Shown here piece by piece: positions 33,833-44,185 of a stretch of 64,000 nucleotides of DNA. Source of the stretch: Topomyia yanbarensis (Eukaryota; Arthropoda; Insecta; Diptera; Culicidae); NCBI RefSeq assembly GCF_030247195.1, contig NC_080672.1:189899471-189963470 (forward strand), in the 5' to 3' direction. Under the pieces are notes generated by a model, which did not search any database, was not told the origin of the DNA, and saw only the letters and a program-made list of their open reading frames with translations. Positions within the stretch are counted from its first letter, which is position 1, and every line of letters begins with the position of its first letter. Position numbers and translations under genes: made by a program.

Positions 33833-35388
33833 TTCAACCACCATCGGGACGCATGTCACTGGGTACAACTCGTTCCGACAATTTGCCGTTGTTTGAACAA
33901 AGAATAATTTCGCCGCCATCGCCGAGAGTGCACAAACAAATTCACGCTGCGCTGCCATCACCGGGACGCCTGTTATACCGTACTACGGAAGCCCCCGAGC
34001 GCTCCGACGCAGTCGTGCTACCAGCCAGCGACAAGCTCAGTCGTCCCGACCCTGCGTTCGGAGGTCGTGAGGGGGTCTTCCGAACTCCCTTCTCAGGCGA
34101 GTATTTTGCTTTAAATGACGATCCGCTCCCTGAAAACCTTTTGGTTTCTAGCTTGCCATCGGGTACAACTCGTTCCAACAATTTGCCGTTGTTTGAACGA
34201 AGAATAATTTCGCCGCCATCGCCGAGACTGCACAACCAAATTAACGCTGCGCTGCCATCACCGGGACGCCTGTTATACCGTACTAACGAAGCCCCGGAGC
34301 ACTCCGACGCAGTCGTGCTACCAGCCAGCGACCAGCTCAGTCGTCCCGGCCCTGCGTTCGGAGGTGGTGAGGGGGTCTTCCGAACTCCCTTCTCAGGCGA
34401 GTATTTTGCTTTAAATGACGATACGCTCCCTGAAAACCTTTTGGTTTCTAGCGAAGCCCCCGAGCGCTCCGACGCAGTCGTGCTACCAGCCAGCGACCAG
34501 CTCAGTCATCCCGGCCCTGTGTTCGGAGGTCGTGAGGGGGTCTTCCGAACTCCCTTTTCAGGCGAGTATTTTGCTTTAAATGACGATCCGCTTCCTGAAA
34601 ACCTTTTGGTTTCTAGCATGCCATCGGGTACATCACGCCCCTTCAGCATGTCGGCACGATTACCACGTGGCGCTGGCGATTTACGGCTATACTACCAAAA
34701 CGTCAGAGGGCTAAGGATGAAAATCGAGGACTTGTACTTGGCTGCTCTTGACGGCGACTACGATATTTATGTTCTGACGGAAACTTGGCTTGATGATCGT
34801 ATTACATCGATGCAGCTCTTCGGGGATTCTTATGTGGTTTATCGTGCGGATCGAAGCGCACATAACAGTGTTCATGGTCGCGGCGGGGGAGTTTTGATCG
34901 CTGTTTCTTCCGCACTAGCCTCCTGTGAATTTGGTGTGGATAGTTCATCAAGCATGGAAGTTGTTTGGACGAAGATTACTACGCAGACGAAGAGCTACTT
35001 TATTGGAGCTGTTTACATTCCTCCTGAAAAGCGACTTGAGTGCACTATTACGCAGTTCCATCTCAATTCTATAGAACACGCTTCTTCTCAGGCAGATGCA
35101 AACGATGTGATAATAGTTCTTGGTGATTTCAACCAACCAGGACTGATGTGGGTTTCTTCTGGACGTGGATACGCTTACCCTAACCAGTTATCATCGACAA
35201 CAAATCCTGTCAGTCGCTTACTTCTGGACGGGATGGCTTATCACGGACTAAATCAAGTAAGCGCGATTTCCAACCATCAATGCCGTTTTCTTGACCTTGT
35301 GTTCGTCAGTGAGAATGCTTTGCCTGAGTGTTCTGTGGGTGAAGCTTCCAGTGTTATCGTTTCTTTGGATAACTATCATCCCGCATAA
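33670..35388 (+). pseudogene. CR1-like ORF2, N-terminal part: tandem-repeat linker and endonuclease
   Basis: Residues about 60-320 are an in-frame tandem duplication: a 300-bp unit starts at about 33861 and 34161, followed by a partial 165-bp copy at 34453-34618. The AP-endonuclease starts at about residue 335 with LRLYYQNVRGL and continues with VLTETWLDD, GAVYIPPE, VLGDFNQPGLMW and, at the end, DNYHPA (catalytic His). A TAA at 35386-35388 interrupts the frame right after that block, and the same frame continues beyond it. ATG 33670 is the first in frame, but whether the repeat region belongs to ORF1 or ORF2 is open. Confidence 0.75.
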
Positions 35389-36342
35389 AAAATATCCATT
35401 TCCATCATTGGTTCACCACAATATGAAGAAGATTTAGCTGTGAATCGTCGTAATTTTCGTAAAACTGATTTAGCACTACGTCGCACCCTATCGCTGATTG
35501 ACTGGAGTGTACTACTTGATCAAGTTGATGTAAATGCTGCAGTCGATCTCTATAACCGATTACTCATTGACTGTGTTGAAAAATCCGTGCCAGAATATCA
35601 ACCTCCCAAGAAGCCTCCATGGTCTAACGCCATGCTTCGGAATCTGAAACGCGCCCGTGCCAAAGCCCTACGTGCGTACACAAATCGTCGATGCCCTATT
35701 CTCAAGCGCTTTTTCGCACTCGCCAGTAATGAGTACCGCTGTTACAATAAATTGCTGTACAAAGGATATGTGAACCGCATCCAACAAAACTTACGACGAA
35801 ATCCGAAGGGATTCTGGGCTTTTGTTAAAACGAAGAGAAAGGAAACGGGTCTTCCGTCTAGGATGGTCTACAATGGAGAAGTAGCGACTACAACGGCGGA
35901 AAAATGCTCCCTATTTGCCAGCTACTTTTCAAGTGTCTTCACGACTGATGTGCCATCTGCCATCGAGCTCGAAAACGCGACCCGTGAGGTACCCATTGGT
36001 GCAGTAGATATGGATGTATTCACTATTTCAATACAATCGGTTCTCTCTGCAATACGGAAAACAAAATCGTCTTATTCTCCAGGACAACGTGCTAAGCCGT
36101 CTGCTGTTCTGAAAAAATGTTTCGATATCTTAGCGATCCCACTCACGCACCTTTTCAATGTGTCGCTTCAGCAGCAAAAATTTCCCGAAGATTGGAAGTT
36201 TTCAGTTATGTTTCCGGTTCACAAGAAAAATGACAAAAGCAACATCGTGAGCTACCGGGGAATCACTTCGCTGAGAGTTGAGTCGAAAATCTTCGAAGCG
36301 CTTATCAACGAGGTGCTGTTTTTGCTAGTAAACATTACATAA
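35389..36342 (+). pseudogene. CR1-like ORF2, middle part: linker and RT fingers
   Basis: It is in frame with the endonuclease part across the TAA. It includes the arginine-rich linker (PKKPPWSNAMLRNLKRARAK), NRIQQNLRRNPKGFWAFV, SYFSSVFTTD and the RT entry block FPEDWKFSVMFPVHKKNDKS with SYRGITSL. The frame is lost near 36330 and stops at 36342. The next RT block (PCQHGFFPGRS) is found in another frame from about 36345, showing a small indel. Confidence 0.75.
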
Positions 36343-37505
36343 GCCCTTGTCAGCACGGATTCTTCCCTGGTCGATCGGTTGAGACGAATTTAGTTAGCTT
36401 CACATCGTTTTGCATTGAAAACATATCCAGGAAACTCCAGATGGACACGGTCTACACAGATCTTAAGGCCGCTTTCGACACAGTTAATCATGAGATACTG
36501 CTTGCAAAGCTTGATAAACTAGGATGTACCTCGAGTTTCTGCCACTGGCTTCGATCCTACCTTGTTCAGCGCGAGTGCGTCGTGCAAATTGGTGACAACG
36601 TGTCTGAATCTTTTTGTAATAATTCCGGAGTTCCCCAAGGTAGTACACTAGGTCCATTACTATTTTCATTATTCGTGAATGATGCGGTCTTTGTTCTAAT
36701 GCGTGGAGGGAAACTGTTTTTCGCCGATGACTTGAAGATATTTCTTATAGAGTTACAGTGTCTCATTGATACATTTTACAATTGGTGTCAAAGAAACATG
36801 TTGATCCTTTGTGTTACGAAATGTTTTGTCATCAGTTTTCATCGTACAAGAGACATGCTTAATTTTAACTACAACATTGCCGGAACTCAGCTGCAACGCG
36901 TTGACCACGTAAAAGATCTAGGTGTTAGGCTAACTTATACCAGTCACCTGTCAGCGACCATCGACAAAGCAAATCGACTTCTAGGTTTTATGTTCAAAAT
37001 TTCTAGCGAATTCCGGGATCCTCTGTGTTTCAAGGCTTTATATTGCTCACTGGTGCGCTCGCAGTTGGAATTTGCAAACATCGTCTGGTGCCCTTATCAT
37101 GCAACGTGGAGTGAAAGGATTGAAGCTGTCCAGCGCAAATTTATACGATATGCTTTACGTCAATTGCTTTGGAATGATCCGTTGAATCTGCCACCATATG
37201 AGAACCGTTGCAGACTATTAGGACTACATACTTTGCAAGAACGTAGACATACTTCGCAGGCCATTTTCATTTCAAAGCTTCTGTTGGCTGAGTATGATGT
37301 TCCCGATCTCCTTGGACAAATCAACCTCTACGCCCCAACCCGTGTTCTTCGCCCTCGGACATTACTACACATCGAAATGCGAAACACCAACTACGCTGCT
37401 AATAGTCCGATTTTAGCGATTGTTCGTCGCTTCAACGAGCTTGCCGAGCACTTTGACCTCAATTATAATTCATCACAATTTCGTCACCGTTTGCTGTTAC
37501 ATTAG
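36343..37505 (+). pseudogene. CR1-like ORF2, C-terminal part: RT palm, thumb and tail
   Basis: This frame begins within HGFFPGRSVETNLVSF and runs open to 37505. It has TDLKAAFDTVNHEILL (catalytic Asp), SGVPQGSTLGPLLFSLFVND and KLFFADDLKI (catalytic FADD). The thumb and tail end with VWCPYHATWSERIEAVQRKF, the block preceding the conserved NLPPYENRCRLLGL motif common to this LINE group. The RT active site itself is intact; the element is inactive because of the upstream stop and frameshift. Confidence 0.8.
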
Positions 37506-37587
37506 GTTAAATATTTTTAGTTTAGTTCATTAAGACTTAGTGTCAGATGAACACAAATTTTAAATACAAATACAAATACAAATAATG

Positions 37588-38149
37588 TTGTGCCAAATTA
37601 TAAACTCTCCTATCTTGACTTAATATATACCTTTCTCTGAGATAATTTATCAACACAAGGAAAAATAATTCTCTTCTCTTTTACCGGATAGCACTTGCAT
37701 ATCCCTGACCCATTCGAATATCCCTTACCTTGTTTTTCTATCATCGAGATATAGAAGCTTTACATGGTTCTCACTATATTCATATACCTCTTCTTTGGTG
37801 CTCATCCATCCAACTTTTAAACTCACCACCACCATCATGCGTCACTGCTTAATCACTGTCTTACACTAGTACTAGTGAATTTGCTCATTTTTTCACTTTC
37901 TCACCTTACTCTGCGCTATGTAAAAGGTGTAGAATTAAGCTAATTAAGCTATCGGCCCAACAATTACATCCTATCTACGAGCAATTTGTTTGTTCCGTTC
38001 CATATCTCTGATTCTACACTTATTGTCCCATCGCTACTTGCCATTTATCACACAATTTTTCATCCAAAATTCACGGAATTTTCTGAAGCAACCGAATCCG
38101 TTTAACGACCGTGAACATGTCCGAACGCCTTCGTGTCTCGAAGCTGACT
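37588..38149. other. Non-coding stretch
   Basis: No feature recognised. Confidence 0.4.
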
Positions 38150-38900
38150 CCTGGGTTTAACCTTAAGTGGGAATTAAACAAACATAAACATAAGAGATCG
38201 CCCGTAGTTGCTACTCCGTTATTGACCAGAACCAAATTAGGTTGCAAAATGTTCATTGGAACAACATGTTTGGGAATAACATGATGAGCCACATTGTACA
38301 ATCTATTCTGATCCCTACATGCTGATCAATACCGACGCCGGCCACGTCCGAATGCAGATCTTCTGGGAAAGGAAGGAATGTTAGTCCGATACATGTTGCT
38401 ACTAGAGACCGAGGAATCCTCTGTATCTCCACATGTATCACGGGAATAGGAGAGTTGTTAGTAAGTGTGCCAATTGCGTTATCTTGTAATAATTGCTCTG
38501 GGCAGCCGGCTGCCGAGAATTTGGGAAATTTATCATTTGTTGTATTAATACGATTAGCAAAATAAGCAACTTGAACTCCGAAAAGCCGGCTATAAGGAGC
38601 ACTGCTTATATTTCGTAATAATATTCAATCACGCGACGAATTTTTTCGTGGTTTCTATCGGTGGTGCGGCGATCGTTTGAATAAAATGAGGAATCTTATA
38701 CAGAAGGTTAATCAGACTCTTCCATAGGTGTCACGAAGTTGGTGTTCTAGGATTCGCTCCATGCAAGCGATGCGACCTGTACATAGTTTATTAGGTAGTA
38801 GTTTGGTAAGTTTTCGAGAACACGATCGCTCGAAAAAGATCTTGTTTAGTTTTTGGTTCTTTTTAAACTCTGGGTAGCCGGCTACCGAGAGTATCCTATT
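38150..38900. repeat. Dispersed repeat with AGCCGGC-centred palindromes, copy B
   Basis: It is collinear with copy A at 12350-13400. Its palindromes are at 38497-38518 and 38867-38892 (ACTCTGGGTAGCC/GGCTACCGAGAGT), spaced about 370 bp. It is non-coding. Confidence 0.7.
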
Positions 38901-39560
38901 TTCTAAACAAAAGCAATTTCAACTCCACACAACCTATCGTGGGAGTATTGCCTAGAAAAGCTAATCTTATCTGCATAATAGGCCGGATTACTATTTATTG
39001 CGACATTATTTAGACTAATTTCGCTATACCTTCTCCACAATATATTTTTTGGGTTGCAAACTACCGAGTGATAACACGTTATACACACAAAGAGTTATGA
39101 TAGCTCGAGATGTTATAAATCAACGAAAGTATTTCCTATTTCTAATATCGGATTGTTTGCGAAATACATGTATACGAACGATTATATCGAACATTAAAGG
39201 GAAATACAGAGGATCGTTAACCTGATGCACGGGCTTGCCACCAATAACGGAACTTGAAATTAGATTCATTAAAACAGACGCGGCGAATTTTCAGTGCGTA
39301 TTGACCCGCGATCATCGATACTAGTCAAATTAAAGTCTTATTGGAGCTGATTTCCCAACAACTATTCACTTTTACGGTATTGTTTTCTCCGCTAGATCTG
39401 TTCGCACCCTCTCATTCTGCTACTATTGGCAGAAGGCTGATAGCACCCAGTCGTCGCCGGTCACATTCAAACATTCATACTTTGGAAACTAAACATCAGA
39501 ATCAAAAACAAATTAATAGCGTTCATACTGTTTTTTAGTTCTTTCATTTAAAATTGGTTT
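38901..39560. other. Non-coding stretch
   Basis: No gene or element recognised. Confidence 0.35.
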
Positions 39561-39750
39561 GGATAAGATCGGTTCAGCCATTGCTGAGAAACACGAATGA
39601 GAATTTGTCCGTTACATAAACACACACACAGACACACACAGACATTGTCCCAAATCATCGAGCTGAGTCGATTGGTATATAAGACTCGGCCCTCCGGGCC
39701 TCGGAAAAAATCTTGAAAGTTTGAGCGAATTCTATACATTTCTTTTATAA
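39561..39750 (+). repeat. 3' part of the 25581-26927 repeat family
   Basis: The shared order is ATCGGTTCAGCCATTGCTGAGAAA, a CA microsatellite (about 39620-39646), CATCGAGCTGAGTCGATTGGTATAT and ACTCGGCCCTCCGGGCCTC. The microsatellite sits at the same internal position in both copies, so it is part of the element. Confidence 0.65.
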
Positions 39751-40489
39751 GAAATGTAAAAATGTGCTTATCTTCACGTCCATCATGTTTCGAACTATGC
39801 AAAATAGTTTCTAGAAAACCTATTCGAATGCTACTTTTAAAAAATACCTGTGATTTTTCGTCGCAACTGTACTGGGACACACAGAGACGAGAAACCACAG
39901 TTAATTTTTCAACAGCAGCATTTATGTCGTTAGTTTTTCTAGCAATTATTTTACCTCATTCTAAACGTGATCATCAATTTTTTTTTTACGGTTTAATAAC
40001 AGTTCTATATAAATAAAACGGATGTGAAATTGAACACATTCTTCATACACCTATAGGAATATGCTACCGAGCACACTTGAAGTTTAATGGATTGAGATTC
40101 GGTTTGCCTGATTTTCTTTATTACAAAGAGATTTTCCATATTCCGTAAGAGATAAATTCATCAATTATCTAGGCACCAAGAGTAAATGAGATAAAACTGG
40201 CGCTTTTCTCCATACGTTCAACTTTTATCATACGTTAAGCTGTTTGTAGAACTTCTTTCTGTGAACTGAATAACCTGAAATGTCCAGGGCCGCTATATAA
40301 TACAGGTAATCATTCTATCAAGAGTAATGTTTCGAATTCAAATCCCTTTGGTCTTTTAACGTTGACTCATCAGAGTATGAACTTGCAATAACAAGTACAA
40401 GTTTGAGCATTACATTCATTACGTCATTGTTACCAATCAAACATTTTCGACACGACACTTGACAGTGTGTAGGAAAAAATTGAAGTCCT

Positions 40490-40975
40490 TTAATGGTGTA
40501 AGCAATGGGAAAATTGTGGTGTAATGTATGGTAAACCTATGGGGCGAATTATGGGTTACATATGGTAGAAGTCGTGGTAGTTCAGTGGGGTAAATCATGG
40601 TCTAGTGAAAGGGTATTGTATGGTTTGGTAATGGTACAATGTATGGTTTAATAATAGGGCAATGGATGGTCTAGTTAAGGACTATATGTGGTCCTACTAT
40701 AGAGGAATTTATGGTCGTTCAATGGTATAACCAATGGTCCATTAATGGTAGTTCACATGGTCTATCGTTATAATCCACAATACTGAATCACAGTGTTTTG
40801 ATGGGTTCAATAGACCATGCCCATGGTCCTCGTCTTTGGAAGCTATGGTTATTTTATGGGATATTTCATGGGTGGATCCCATTTCCAGCACCCATGCTAG
40901 TGGGGGTAGTTTTTGGGGTATTGTAGGGGGAAACACCCATCTTTTATTCGGACCATGAGATGGTGTTTCTGTGGA
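40490..40975. repeat. Imperfect ATGGT-rich short-period repeat
   Basis: From about 40495 to 40760, phrases such as TATGGT, AATGGT and ATGGTCTAGT recur every 15-30 bp. A GAAACACCCATC/GATGGTGTTTC hairpin lies at about 40930-40970. No frame is shared along the array. It may be a decayed minisatellite. Confidence 0.5.
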
Positions 40976-41059
40976 TTTTCCATTTGCTCAGGAATGGCGC
41001 CCACTAGAACCCTGCTTTAGGCCAATTGTGGCGTGTCGTGATTCTGAATATATTTATTG

Positions 41060-42421
41060 TACGGTTCAGGTATGTGCGGGCGTAGGGACTTCGCGATCGC
41101 GTGTATCACCGCGAAGGGCTCGAGCATATGTACGTAAACGTGTTCGATCGCGTGTGCGTTTGTATGTCGCGTGTGCTAACGTGTATGTAACTTCGCGTCT
41201 GCAAATTCTATTTTAAAGCCGTTTGCCTTTCGCATATTCGCGTGTGTTCTAGAATGATCGCGTGCGAACCGTGAATCTGATACTTAATTTTTCGTGTACG
41301 GTTCAGATTCTAGAACAAAGTGGGTTCTTCCATATCACTAGAGCTCCCAGTCATGTAGCCATGGAACATGTTGTCTAGTGGATATGAGCTTTGTTTTGTG
41401 ATAGGTATAAACTGAATGTATGGGCCCAAGTTGCTAGAATGAAGGGTAAAGATTGCCGGACGTCACCGATTCATGATAATTTCGTAAGTACTATGACGTT
41501 CACATTGTTACCGGACTGTTATAAAGTTTGTGCGATCGCGAACGTAGGTGTGCGTAGATGATCGCGAAGAGCCTAAGACTTCCTATGTTGACGTGTTTGT
41601 CACGTGTGCTCGCGTGTATGTGACTTCGCATGAATAAATTCGATTTTGTAACCTTGTTGCCATTCACATATTCGCGTGTGTTCTTGGACGGCCACGCAGA
41701 CCGTCATTCTGATATTAAGTTTTCGATGTATGGATCACATTCTGACAGGGAGTGAATTACTCTATATCACAAGAGTTCCCGGTCATGTTGACGTGTTGTC
41801 CAGTGGATATGAGAGCTTTTTTAAGTTGATTCAATTAAAGGCATGGACCTAGACTTCTGGAATCAAAGATAGACACTTCCGGACGTGACCGATACATGAT
41901 CGCGCTAGTGCGGGAGACTATAGGTTCACGCTTGATATCGCGTTTGAATGTTTATAAGTGCTGAGACGTTCATATTATCACGGGGATGTTATCATGTCTG
42001 CGAGAGCGCGGGTGTAGGTTGCGTGGATGATCGCGAAGGACTCAAGCATTTGTATGTTTATTTGTCGCGTGTATGTGACTTCGTGTGTATAAATTCGATT
42101 TTTATATCGCCATGGAACGTGTAGTTTAGTGGATATGAGCATTATCTTTTTGATTGATCCACCTGAAGGTATTGGACTTATGCTACTAGGCCCGAGAAAA
42201 GGGGTTTCCGGACGAAATCGATTCATGATCGCGCGAACACGGGCATTTAGAGGTTCACTCTTGCTAAACCGTTCACTTAGTCACCAGGGTGTTATCCTGT
42301 TTGCGAGATGTGGTTGTGCGTGGATGATCGCGAAGGACTCGAGCAATTGTATGTTGACGTGTGTATGTAACTTCGCGTGGATACATTAATTTTATAAGCG
42401 TGTGGCCATTCGCATGTTCGC
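41060..42421 (+). repeat. GATCGCG/CGCGTGT-rich tandem repeat array
   Basis: Diverged units share an ordered set of phrases: GATGATCGCGAAG, CGTGTATGTGACTTCG, CATATTCGCGTG, AGTGGATATGAGC and TTCCGGACG. The GATCGCGAAG landmark falls at about 41088, 41557, 42026 and 42323, giving periods near 469, 469 and 297 bp. Broken pieces of the same unit reappear at 43861-43933 and 50041-50090, because later insertions split the array. No protein is encoded. Confidence 0.8.
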
Positions 42422-43860
42422 TAGAGTGGCTCGAATATGACATTTTTCAGCATAGCACTTTTTGAGTTCCTTTTGTGGTCCCAAATGCTTGTACAAAGTT
42501 TGGGAGCGGTCGGTTTCTTCCCAGGTTTGCGCATTGCCTATTCTATGGGATTTTATATGGGGAAATCAATTATTTTGCATTTACCGTAATAAAGATCGCT
42601 ATTTCACTCAATATGAAAAACCAGCTTTATAAAACTATAGTTCAAACCTTGGTTAACAACTTTGTCGAAGACGATAACTAGCTACGAGTTTTCAAAAAAT
42701 AGTTATACCGATTTTGAAACTTATGGCTCAATCCAAATGCAGAAATTCATTATTTCTTCCAACACTGTCAGTACACCACCGACAACTTAAATAAATGAGA
42801 ATATGTTCATCGCAGATACTTGGTACCTTAGAACGAAATGTTCAGAATGAATTGCTGATTAACGTAGACGTAGTCAGAAAATGAAACGAAAAAGGGGGGC
42901 TTGTGTACCCCCCCCCCCGCCCCTTTATAGATAGATTAGTATAAGGCCTAAGCACATCTTCAACGCAGGTTTATATCGCCGAGTTAAAAATTAATGTTAC
43001 ATGTTTGAGTGCTACTATATAAGGGCTCTGCTGTTATCTCATTTAAAATGGTACAACGTTTTTTAAGTTTTACATATTTGAAAACCTTATATCTTAGCCG
43101 TCCAGTCAGAATTTAATAAAATGCATATCCCTAGATTCCTTGAAGTCTCGCAATTCTTTCTATTGACGTTTTCGTTTGAGAACCTAGGAACGAAACCAGG
43201 ATAGTTACTTCAAACAAACGTTTTTGAATGAAATTGAGTTAGGTACTTCAGGTTAGAACCCAACGCGATTTCCAGACATGAATTAGTTTTAGCCTCAAGC
43301 AAAAACCACACATACATTTGGAGATGTAAATCCTAAAAAAGGGACTGGGAGTACAAAAATCCCCCACTCTTCTTTTCATTTTCTGACGACGTCTATGTTA
43401 TTCAGCAATTGATTCTGAGCATTTCATTCAAAGGTACCAAGCCTCTGCGATGAATATATTCTCATTTACTTCAGTTTTTAATGCGATGTCGGTGGTGCAC
43501 CAGCAGTGCTGGAAAAAGTAATAAATTTCTGCATATGGATTGAACCATAAGTTTCAAAATCGTTAAAACTATTTTTTGCAAACTCGTAGCTAGTTGCCGT
43601 CTTCGACACAGTTGTTAACCAAGGTTTGAACTATAGTTTTATAAAGCTGGTTTTTCATATTGAGTGAAAGAGCGATCTTTATTAACGTATATGCAAAATA
43701 ATTGATTTCCGCATATAAAATCCTATACAAACTTTGAAAGCAATGCGCAAACCCGGGAAGCAACCAATTGCTACCTAATTTTGCACAGGCACTCAAAAAG
43801 TGCCGTGCCCGCTAGTTTAAATCATTTTGAAGTTTTTCCATACAACCGCGAGCCACTCTA
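42422..43860. mobile_element. Long-TIR element, 1439 bp, hAT-like, perfect 8-bp target duplication
   Basis: It opens with TAGAGTGGCTCG and ends with CGAGCCACTCTA. The 8-bp duplication ATGTTCGC lies at 42414-42421 and 43861-43868. The inverted arms run about 470 bp inward with an indel near the tips, including GCACTTTTTGAG, CAAAACTATAGTTCAAACC-type and TCGAAGACG blocks. The centre of about 430 bp is not paired and contains a C-run near 42910. The adjoining array reads on correctly if the element and one duplication are removed. No transposase frame remains, so it is non-autonomous. Confidence 0.88.
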
Positions 43861-43933
43861 ATGTTCGCGTGTTCTTCAATGTTCGCACGTGAACGTCTTG
43901 TCTAGTTTTTATTTCTATTGGTCCAACTGAAGA
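43861..43933 (+). repeat. Orphan piece of the GATCGCG array
   Basis: TGTTCGCGTGTTCTTC and GAACGTCTTGTCTAG match unit phrases. The last 18 bp (CTATTGGTCCAACTGAAG, 43916-43933) are repeated at 50041-50058, where the array continues. Confidence 0.7.
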
Positions 43934-44185
43934 CACGACGACAGCGCTGGTGGTTGAGTAATAAGCGTGACCGCCACTCATTCCAGTTGGCCTGGGTTCA
44001 ATTCCAGCCGAGGCCGTTAAGATTTTTCTGTGGTGAAACAATCTGTGGTCACGTCTTCCTTCGGAAGAGAAGTAAAGCTGTTGGTCCCCCGCTCCATGAG
44101 TTTGGTGAATCGATATCTAGTCCAGATAGTGCAGTCACCTCTCTGGCGTCGGTAAAGAAGAAGTAGATCCTACTTCTTTACTCCT
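43934..44185 (+). mobile_element. tRNA-derived SINE-like repeat, left half
   Basis: Box A-like (GGTGGTTGAGTAATAAGC) and box B (CTGGGTTCAATTCCAGC) elements at tRNA spacing lie at about 43950-44015. A non-tRNA body ends at TTTACTCCT. The right half resumes at 49759 after a large insertion. The two halves together are about 530 bp, flanked by an 18-bp direct repeat. Confidence 0.7.

Larger units (their letters stand above)
33263..37587 (+). mobile_element. CR1-like non-LTR retrotransposon, nearly full length, mutated
   Basis: It has a PHD-like ORF1, an endonuclease/RT ORF2 without RNase H, and a 3' end of short tandem AAATAC units (about 37562-37585) rather than poly(A). A Cys/His-rich ORF1 and a short 3' microsatellite are features of CR1/L2-type LINEs. 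The 5' UTR probably begins upstream, near 32840-33000, but its edge is not visible. One stop and one frameshift break ORF2. Confidence 0.8.
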
